From Balneatrix alpica DSM 16621 (GTDB lineage: Bacteria; Pseudomonadota; Gammaproteobacteria; Pseudomonadales; Balneatricaceae), in assembly GCF_000619885.1 (NCBI RefSeq), contig NZ_KK211039.1:213589-277588 (forward strand): a DNA stretch of 64,000 nt. The letters are read 5' to 3'. Positions 58,123 to 64,000 of the stretch are shown here, in pieces. The stretch's first letter is position 1, and the number at the start of each line of letters is the position of its first letter. Made by a program: the position numbers and the translations under genes. Below the pieces are notes generated by a model, which was given only the letters and a program-made list of their open reading frames with translations, did no database searches and was not told the origin of the DNA.

Positions 58123-59169
58123 ATGCATAACCGCACTTGGCCCAACCCTCTCGACTTACGTAGTGATACCGTCACTCAACCCACCCCAGCCATGCGTGAA
58201 TGGATGCAGCAAGCACCAGTAGGGGATGATGTTTACGGCGAAGACCCCAGCGTACAGGCCTTGGAGCAGCGGGTGGCGGAGCTGACAGGCAAAGAGGCGG
58301 CGCTATATGTCAGTAGCGGCACGCAAAGCAACTTACTGGCTTTACTCAGTCATTGCCAACGGGGTGATGAATATCTGGTTGGGCAAAGCTACCACACTTA
58401 TAAATATGAAGCGGGGGGTGCTGCTGTATTGGGCAGTATCCAGCCTCAGCCTCTCAATGTGCAGGCAGATGGCAGCCTGAATCTGGATGAGGTGGCTGGC
58501 GCGATTAAACCGGACGACTTTCATTTCGCCCGCACCCGTTTACTGAGTTTGGAGAATACCCAGGGTGGCAAAGTCATTGGCCTGGAGTATCTGCAACAGG
58601 CTCGCGCACTGTGCGATCGTTATCAATTGCGCCTGCATCTGGATGGTGCCCGACTAGCTAATGCGGCTGTTGCCCTGCAATTACCAACCAACACCCTTTG
58701 CGCCCCCTTTGATAGCGTGTCCCTCTGTTTATCCAAAGGACTGGGGGCACCGGTGGGTTCGGTGCTAAGTGGCTCGACGGAGTTCATTCAACAGGCTCGG
58801 CGCTGGCGTAAAATGCTGGGGGGCGGCATGCGCCAGGCCGGTATTCTGGCCGCGGCGGGAGATTATGCCCTTACCCATCATTGGCACAGGCTGGAGCAGG
58901 ATCACCAGCATGCTGCTTATCTCGCCCAAGCCCTGGCAACGCTGCCGGGGGTGAGCCTGGATTATGTTGCCACTAATATTCTTTACCTCAACTTGGCGGA
59001 ACAGATTGATCCGCTGAAACTGCAACAACAGCTGGCGGAGGCAGGTATCAAAATCAGCGCTGCCCGCCATTTGCGCTTGGTTACACACCTGGATATTCCC
59101 GCACAGGCACTGGATTACATTGTCGACCACTTTGCCAAAGCGTTAGCGCACAGTGGCATCAACAGCTAG
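58123..59169 (+). CDS. ltaE: Low-specificity L-threonine aldolase
   Basis: 348 residues. PLP-fold type I: LDLRSDTVTQPTPAMR, VGDDVYGEDPSV, LHLDGARLANAAVAL (Asp to PLP) and PLP-binding Lys in CLSKGLGAPVGS. Splits threonine or allo-threonine to glycine and acetaldehyde. AAGGA precedes the ATG. Confidence 0.94.
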   Translation: MHNRTWPNPLDLRSDTVTQPTPAMREWMQQAPVGDDVYGEDPSVQALEQRVAELTGKEAALYVSSGTQSNLLALLSHCQRGDEYLVGQSYHTYKYEAGGAAVLGSIQPQPLNVQADGSLNLDEVAGAIKPDDFHFARTRLLSLENTQGGKVIGLEYLQQARALCDRYQLRLHLDGARLANAAVALQLPTNTLCAPFDSVSLCLSKGLGAPVGSVLSGSTEFIQQARRWRKMLGGGMRQAGILAAAGDYALTHHWHRLEQDHQHAAYLAQALATLPGVSLDYVATNILYLNLAEQIDPLKLQQQLAEAGIKISAARHLRLVTHLDIPAQALDYIVDHFAKALAHSGINS

Positions 59170-59179
59170 CGAGTCAGGC

Positions 59180-59485
59180 GTGACAACTGAAACCTGGTGG
59201 CTCTATATCATCGAAGCCAGCGATGGCAGCCTCTATACCGGCATTACCAATCATTTGCTGCGGCGCTGGCGCGCCCACTGCCAGGGCAAGGGAGCGAAGT
59301 TTTTCCGTGGCCGTCAGCCACTGCAATTGCATTATTTGGAGTGTCATGCTGACCGAGCCAGCGCCAGTCGGCGCGAATATCAGCTCAAACAACTAAAACG
59401 CGCCGCCAAACAGGAGCTGATAGCCCACTGGCAACAACAGCTTCAGTGCGCCAGTCACCCAGCGGACAAATTCAGTCTGCTTTAA
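59180..59485 (+). CDS. GIY-YIG-domain protein (UPF0213 type)
   Basis: 101 residues from GTG 59180. WWLYIIEASDGSLYTGITNHLLRRWRAH holds the GIY-YIG variant (LYII ... YTGI) and the catalytic Arg; Glu in SASRREYQLKQL. UPF0213 members are putative nucleases. An alternative GTG at 59153 overlaps ltaE; neither start has a strong ribosome site. Confidence 0.85.
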   Translation: MTTETWWLYIIEASDGSLYTGITNHLLRRWRAHCQGKGAKFFRGRQPLQLHYLECHADRASASRREYQLKQLKRAAKQELIAHWQQQLQCASHPADKFSLL

Positions 59486-59529
59486 CTCTGTTATAATCCC
59501 TGCCTTTTAGCCTGGCTGCCGGAGAAGTG

Positions 59530-60771
59530 ATGGACGCCACCCCGCAACCCTTGAATATGGATGCCCTCCGCGCCCAGTTTCCGTTGCTGCAAGCACAAGC
59601 GGAACAGGGCAGGGTGTACCTGGATAATGCCGCTACGGCACAAAAGCCGCAGGCCATGCTGGATGCTCAGCGCCATTTTTATCAGCAGCAAAACTCCAAC
59701 GTGCATCGTGCTGCTCACCAGTTGGCAGCCGAGGCGACCCAGGCATTTGAGCAAGCCCGCCAGCAAGTCGCTGCTTTCTTAAATGCCGCGCGTGCAGAAG
59801 AGATCATCTGGACCCGTGGCGCCACCGAGGCAATCAACTTGGTTGCCAACAGTTATGCCGCCAGCCAGCTGCAAGCCGGTGATGAAATCCTGATTTCCGT
59901 GCTGGAACACCATGCCAATATTGTCCCCTGGCAGTTGTTGGCGGCCCGTCAGGGGCTGGTGCTCAAAGCCATTCCCCTTGATCAGACCAGCGGCGAGCTG
60001 GACCTGCAGCAAGGGTTGGCGATGATTGGCCCCCGCACTAAATTACTGGCGCTGAGCCAGATGTCGAATGTGTTGGGTTATCAGCCACAGCTGGCTCCTT
60101 TGATTGCGGCCGCACGCCAACAGGGAGCAGCGGTGTTGCTTGATGGCACCCAGGCCGTGGTGCACGGGCCAGTGGATGTGCAAGCACTGGACTGTGACTT
60201 TTACGTTTGCTCGGCACACAAACTTTACGGCCCCACTGGTCTGGGCGTGCTCTATGGCCGCTACGCGCTACTGGAGCAGATGCCGCCCTGGCAAGGGGGG
60301 GGCGAGATGATTGAGAGCGTCAGCCTGTCTGCTGGCAGCCGTTTTCAACCACCGCCCCTGCGGTTTGAAGCAGGCACCCCCGCTATCGCCGAAGTGATAA
60401 GCTTTGCCGCCAGCCTGAGCTACTGGCAGAGCTTACCCCGCACCGCGCTCTGGCAGCATGAACAACGCTTGTTCCAGCGTTTGCTAGCGGGCTGCCGAGC
60501 ACTGGCTGATGTGCGCCTGCCTGCCTGTTATCAGTTGCAACAGCCTAATTCCATTTTGGCGATGAGCTTTCGCGATGCACACCCTCAGGATATCGGTACG
60601 TTGCTGGATATGCAGGGCTATGCCGTGCGGGTAGGCCATCACTGTGCCATGCCTTTGCTGCAAGCACTCAACTGCAATGGTTTGCTAAGAGTGTCGCTGG
60701 CTTTCTATAACACCGAAGCAGAAGTGGATGGTTTTCTCCAGGCACTGGAGCGCGCCTTAACGGAGTTTTAA
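59530..60771 (+). CDS. csdA: Cysteine desulfurase CsdA
   Basis: 413 residues, SufS/CsdA group II. VYLDNAATAQKPQAM, NSNVHRAAHQLAAEAT, PLP Lys in VCSAHKLYGPTGLGVLYG and active Cys in VRVGHHCAMPLLQ. Releases sulfur from cysteine as a persulfide. ATG 59530 has GGAG 5 bp upstream. Followed without a gap by csdE. Confidence 0.92.
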   Translation: MDATPQPLNMDALRAQFPLLQAQAEQGRVYLDNAATAQKPQAMLDAQRHFYQQQNSNVHRAAHQLAAEATQAFEQARQQVAAFLNAARAEEIIWTRGATEAINLVANSYAASQLQAGDEILISVLEHHANIVPWQLLAARQGLVLKAIPLDQTSGELDLQQGLAMIGPRTKLLALSQMSNVLGYQPQLAPLIAAARQQGAAVLLDGTQAVVHGPVDVQALDCDFYVCSAHKLYGPTGLGVLYGRYALLEQMPPWQGGGEMIESVSLSAGSRFQPPPLRFEAGTPAIAEVISFAASLSYWQSLPRTALWQHEQRLFQRLLAGCRALADVRLPACYQLQQPNSILAMSFRDAHPQDIGTLLDMQGYAVRVGHHCAMPLLQALNCNGLLRVSLAFYNTEAEVDGFLQALERALTEF

Positions 60772-61245
60772 ATGACTGCAATTACACAAGCGGATGCGTT
60801 GATGCAGTTGCGCCAGCATCCGTGGCTTGAGCAATCCCGTGCAACCTTGCTGCAACCCCTCATGCAGGCCAATGGTTGGGAGGGGCGCTACCGCGAGCTG
60901 ATGCGTCTGGGTAAAGAGCTACCCGCCTTACCTGCCACCCTGCTGGCACAAGCGGAGCCTATCCAAGGTTGCGAGAGTGCCGTCAATTGGGTTTACGGAC
61001 TGGCAGAAGATCAGCGCTTTTACTGCTGGTTAGATGGTGATGCCCGCATTATTAAGGGGCTATTAGCGATCCTGCTGCTGCAGGTTAATGGTCAGCCGCT
61101 GGCACAATTACAGACGTGGGATGGGGCGGAAGACTTTGCTGCGTTGCAGCTGGAGCGTCACCTCAGCCCCTCCCGAGGCAATGGCCTACGCCTGATTCGC
61201 CAGCGAATTCAGGCGGCTATTAGCGAGCTTTCACAGCCCAGCTAA
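60772..61245 (+). CDS. csdE: SufE-like sulfur acceptor CsdE
   Basis: 157 residues. The acceptor Cys is in IQGCESAVNWVYG; LMRLGKELPALP and RIIKGLLAILLL are SufE-fold segments. It accepts persulfide sulfur from CsdA. The last 15 bp overlap the convergent tcdA. Confidence 0.92.
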   Translation: MTAITQADALMQLRQHPWLEQSRATLLQPLMQANGWEGRYRELMRLGKELPALPATLLAQAEPIQGCESAVNWVYGLAEDQRFYCWLDGDARIIKGLLAILLLQVNGQPLAQLQTWDGAEDFAALQLERHLSPSRGNGLRLIRQRIQAAISELSQPS

Positions 61246-62007
61246 TTTGTTCAGCACCCGTGACGCGGCCACCAGACCAAAGGTGGCGGTTACCACCGTG
61301 GTGGCACCAAAGCCACTGGCGCAATCGAGGCGCACCGGGCCATCCTGATCACTGGGCTTCTGCGCACAGACGCTGCCATCGGCCTGGGGGTAGCGCAGTT
61401 GCTCAGTGGAAAAAACACATTCAATGCCGAATTTTTTACCCGCTTTAGGGAATCCATAGTCCTTGCGCAATAAGGTACGCACTCGTGCAGCTAAGGGGTC
61501 TTGAATGGTTTTGCTCAGATCCGTTACCTGAATTTGGGTAGGATCGAGCTGGCCGCCGGCACCGCCGGTGGTCACCACCTTAATCTTGTGGCGTTTGCAG
61601 TAGGCCAGTAGCGCCGCTTTGGCTTTGACGCTATCAATCGCATCAACCAGATAATCAAACCCTTGGGACAGGTACTCATCCAGGTTATCCGGACTAATAA
61701 AATCATCGATTAACTGCACTTGGCACTCAGGGTTAATCGCTTTGATTCGCGCCGCCATGGCATCAATTTTTTGCAGGCCGATCTGACCATCCAATGCATG
61801 AATCTGCCGGTTGACGTTGGAGACGCAAATATCATCCATATCCACCAGGGTCAATTGACCTATGCCTGAGCGCGCCAGGGCCTCAGCCACCCAGGAGCCC
61901 ACCCCGCCAATCCCCACCACGCAGACATGGGCCGTGGCAAAGCGAGCCAATGCCTGTTGACCATACAAACGGGCAATACCGCCAAATCTGAGTGCTGTAT
62001 CCGTCAT
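61231..62007 (-). CDS. tcdA: tRNA threonylcarbamoyladenosine dehydratase
   Basis: 258 residues, E1/ThiF-like. ATP-binding VGIGGVGSWVAEALARSGIG, LVDMDDICVSNVNRQ, and LVDAIDSVKAKAALL. Cyclises t6A to ct6A in tRNA and in E. coli works with CsdA/CsdE, which are encoded convergently here. Confidence 0.93.
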   Translation of the reverse strand: MTDTALRFGGIARLYGQQALARFATAHVCVVGIGGVGSWVAEALARSGIGQLTLVDMDDICVSNVNRQIHALDGQIGLQKIDAMAARIKAINPECQVQLIDDFISPDNLDEYLSQGFDYLVDAIDSVKAKAALLAYCKRHKIKVVTTGGAGGQLDPTQIQVTDLSKTIQDPLAARVRTLLRKDYGFPKAGKKFGIECVFSTEQLRYPQADGSVCAQKPSDQDGPVRLDCASGFGATTVVTATFGLVAASRVLNKLAGL

Positions 62008-62168
62008 GGTTTTACTGCCTTAACCCAGTCATACAAGAAGGGCGCCAAGCTTAATGCAAAGTGCTGTACTCGTCAGCCCTTATCAGGGATTAGCAAATTT
62101 GATCACTCGTCCGGAGCGAAATCGTTATAGTGAGCGCCCAGCATGATTTCTGCGACAGGAATGTCTTA

Positions 62169-63089
62169 ATGCGTACCAGCACCTTAAAAGCCGATGGCTT
62201 ATTACTGTTTACCGCCGCCATTTGGGGCCTGGCATTTGTGGCCCAGCGCCTGGGACTTGAGCACTTAGGCCCCTATAGCTTCAACTTTGCCCGTTTTTTA
62301 CTCGGTGCACTCTCGCTTGTGCCGGTGCTCTGGCTATTTGGCAAGCGCATGGAACCACGTATTAGCACCGAGCGCCCCCTGGCGTACCTGTATGGTGGAG
62401 GCCTGGCCGCAGGGTTATTGCTATTTATTGGCTCTTCCTTTCAGCAGGTGGGGCTACTCTATACCACCGCGGGCAAGGCAGGCTTTATTACCGGCTTATA
62501 TCTGATCTTTGTGCCCATTTTAGGGCTGTTATGGAAGATGAAGACCCACGGCAATACCTGGCTTGGTGCTTTGCTAGCAGTAGGCGGGCTCTATCTGCTT
62601 AGTGTGACGGAAGAATTTACCATCATGTACGGCGATCTGCTGGAGCTGATCGGCGCGGTGTTTTGGGCGGGCCATGTACTCTTGATCGGCTGGCTTTCCC
62701 CTAAGGTGAATGTGCTGAAGCTATCCTTAGTCCAGATTGTGGTCTGCATGCTGCTAAGCTTGGCAGTAGCACTGGTGCGAGAGGATCTTAATTGGGCTGG
62801 CATTCAAGCGGCCTGGCAGCCGATTGCCTATGCTGGGATTCTGTCCGTTGGGGTAGCCTATACCCTACAAATCATTGGCCAGCGTGAAGCCCCCGCCAGC
62901 CATGCCGCCATTATCCTCAGCCTGGAGGCCGTCTTTGCTGTGCTGGGTGGTTGGCTCCTGTTAAGTGAAGAGTTAGGTCTACGCGGCACCCTGGGCTGCA
63001 GTCTGATGCTCGCAGGTATGCTGCTCTCGCAGTTCAGTTTACCGCTACTGTTCAAGCGTAAGAAAAGTGCAGAACCCGCCACGACCTGA
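62169..63089 (+). CDS. EamA/DMT-family transporter
   Basis: 306 residues, ten membrane segments in two repeats (LLLFTAAIWGLAFVAQRLGLEHLGP; SHAAIILSLEAVFAVLGGWLLL). Probable metabolite exporter; substrate unknown. ATG 62169 follows AGGA; a longer frame from 62130 lacks a site. Confidence 0.88.
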   Translation: MRTSTLKADGLLLFTAAIWGLAFVAQRLGLEHLGPYSFNFARFLLGALSLVPVLWLFGKRMEPRISTERPLAYLYGGGLAAGLLLFIGSSFQQVGLLYTTAGKAGFITGLYLIFVPILGLLWKMKTHGNTWLGALLAVGGLYLLSVTEEFTIMYGDLLELIGAVFWAGHVLLIGWLSPKVNVLKLSLVQIVVCMLLSLAVALVREDLNWAGIQAAWQPIAYAGILSVGVAYTLQIIGQREAPASHAAIILSLEAVFAVLGGWLLLSEELGLRGTLGCSLMLAGMLLSQFSLPLLFKRKKSAEPATT

Positions 63090-63104
63090 GCAGGGTATTA
63101 AACA

Positions 63105-63129
63105 AAACGGGGCCATCAGGGCCCCGTTT
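63105..63129. terminator. Bidirectional terminator between the EamA and megL genes
   Basis: AAACGGGGCC (63105-63114) and GGCCCCGTTT (63120-63129) are exact complements with a 5-nt loop. T-rich ends on both strands. Confidence 0.85.
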
Positions 63130-63161
63130 GCTTTTATTAGCAATCAACCACTGTCATAGCC

Positions 63162-64000
63162 TTACAGGCCATGTAGAGCCTGCTCGATATCGGCCAGGAT
63201 ATCATCGACATCCTCCAGTCCAGCAGAGAGCCGCACCAGGCCATCACTGATCAGGTGCTTCTGTCGCTCTTCTGGGGTGTAAGTGGAGTGGGTCATGCTG
63301 GCGGGATGCTGGCACAGGGTCTCCGCATCCCCCAAGCTCACTGCACGCTTAATCAGCTGCAGCTTATTCATAAAGGCTTTGCCCTGCTGTAAACCACCGC
63401 GCAGTTCAAAGGCAATCATGCCCCCCGGCAAACGCATTTGCTTATCGACCAGTTGTCGATATTCGAAGTTTTCCAAACCAGGGTAGTAGACCTGCTCCAC
63501 CTGTTTTTGCTGGCTTAGCCACTCGGCAATCACCTGAGCATTCTGGCTATGCCGCTCCATCCGCAGGGGCAGGGTTTTCAAACCGCGCAAAATCAAAAAG
63601 GCGGTCATCGGGCAAATGACGGCGCCGGTCATGTCCTTTAAACCTTCGAAACGGATGCGTTGTAATAACTCCGCACCACCTGCCACCGCCCCAGCAATCA
63701 GATCACCATGACCACCCAGATACTTGGTAGCAGAATGCACTACCAAGTCCGCACCAAAACGAAGAGGGTTCTGCAGGGCAGGGCTGGGATAGGTGTTATC
63801 GACAATGACCTGACAGTTTGGCTGCTGGTGCGCCAGGTCACTCAAGGCCTCAATATCCATCACCCGTAGAGTGGGGTTCACAGGTGTTTCGAAATACAGC
63901 ACCCGGGTTTTGGCACTGAGTGCAGCCTTGACCGCCGCCAAATCAGTGCAGTCGACATACTTCACCGTAATGCCGAATTTACGTAGGCCATGTTCCATTA
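63162..64000 (-). CDS. megL: Methionine gamma-lyase, 5' end cut off
   Basis: The C-terminal 279 residues of a Cys/Met-metabolism PLP enzyme (about 400 expected). PLP Lys in LVVHSATKYLGGHGDL, LKDMTGAVICP, TLPLRMERH and SLGDAETLCQHPASMTHSTY closely resemble Pseudomonas MegL. Breaks methionine to methanethiol, 2-oxobutyrate and ammonia. The Met near 63998 is internal. Related O-succinylhomoserine sulfhydrylases and cystathionine gamma-lyases cannot be fully excluded. Confidence 0.85.
   Translation of the reverse strand, partial: MEHGLRKFGITVKYVDCTDLAAVKAALSAKTRVLYFETPVNPTLRVMDIEALSDLAHQQPNCQVIVDNTYPSPALQNPLRFGADLVVHSATKYLGGHGDLIAGAVAGGAELLQRIRFEGLKDMTGAVICPMTAFLILRGLKTLPLRMERHSQNAQVIAEWLSQQKQVEQVYYPGLENFEYRQLVDKQMRLPGGMIAFELRGGLQQGKAFMNKLQLIKRAVSLGDAETLCQHPASMTHSTYTPEERQKHLISDGLVRLSAGLEDVDDILADIEQALHGL

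Noticed and set aside
1-64000. CRISPR arrays, tRNA or rRNA genes, insertion sequences
   Set aside because: No regularly spaced repeats, cloverleaf or rRNA sequence, transposase or terminal repeats were recognised on reading.

Overview
The window reads as a chromosomal segment of a free-living, probably aquatic Gammaproteobacterium of the Oceanospirillales/Pseudomonadales type. The basis is gene content and order (Pseudomonas-like hut genes, cydABX with cydP, csdA-csdE-tcdA, NtrC/sigma-54 control of nitrate assimilation). No rRNA marker is present, so the placement is inference. I saw no rRNA, tRNA, CRISPR array, insertion sequence or prophage.

Region 1 (1-7.1 kb): the end of pyrF, then a nitrate-related block. 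A leftward pair encodes an NIT-like sensor protein and a chemoreceptor without a ligand domain. A rightward unit encodes the ANTAR antiterminator NasT and a nitrate ABC importer (nrtA, nrtB, nrtD). Region 2 (7.2-19.3 kb): a HAD phosphatase, a response-regulator diguanylate cyclase behind a 2254-residue Ser/Thr kinase/ATPase/histidine kinase hybrid, a large FAD enzyme, an unknown protein and a VOC protein. Region 3 (19.3-27.7 kb): the assimilation block proper: nitrate/nitrite MFS porter, fused PP2C phosphatase/Ser-Thr kinase, NasB-like flavoprotein, nirB and nirD. The molybdenum nitrate reductase subunit is missing here.

The nitrate genes share one control plan. Each of the three rightward units has an NtrC-type site (TGC[A/G]C-N7-GTGC[A/G]) and a sigma-54 promoter (GG-N10-GC). 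In front of nrtA, the MFS porter and nasB lies the same small hairpin, GAAC-AA[A/G]GGC-GTTC, whose 3' half is also the start of a strong terminator. This is the expected geometry of an ANTAR (NasT) antitermination target, so nitrogen starvation would start transcription and nitrate/nitrite would allow read-through.

Region 4 (27.8-34 kb): a Xre/RES toxin-antitoxin pair, a LysR regulator, a ctlX-like amidinohydrolase, and the leftward cytochrome bd operon cydP-cydA-cydB-cydX, whose last gene is only 36 codons. Region 5 (34-41.5 kb): an AIM24 protein, an Aer-like receptor, a voltage-gated-type K+ channel, an AstE/AspA-type hydrolase, bolA, a YdcH protein, a LysR regulator and a DUF2927 protein. 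Region 6 (41.5-47.5 kb): hutI-hutG-hutU-hutH for histidine breakdown to glutamate, with two near-identical operator-like repeats upstream. Region 7 (47.5-64 kb): an amidohydrolase/DUF4344 peptidase pair, a Cache-GGDEF-EAL protein, an orphan branched-chain amino acid binding protein, an NhaC antiporter, a YiiX-like hydrolase, an EamA exporter divergent from a MarR regulator, a GNAT protein, ltaE, a GIY-YIG protein, csdA-csdE with convergent tcdA, a second EamA protein, and a methionine gamma-lyase cut by the window end.
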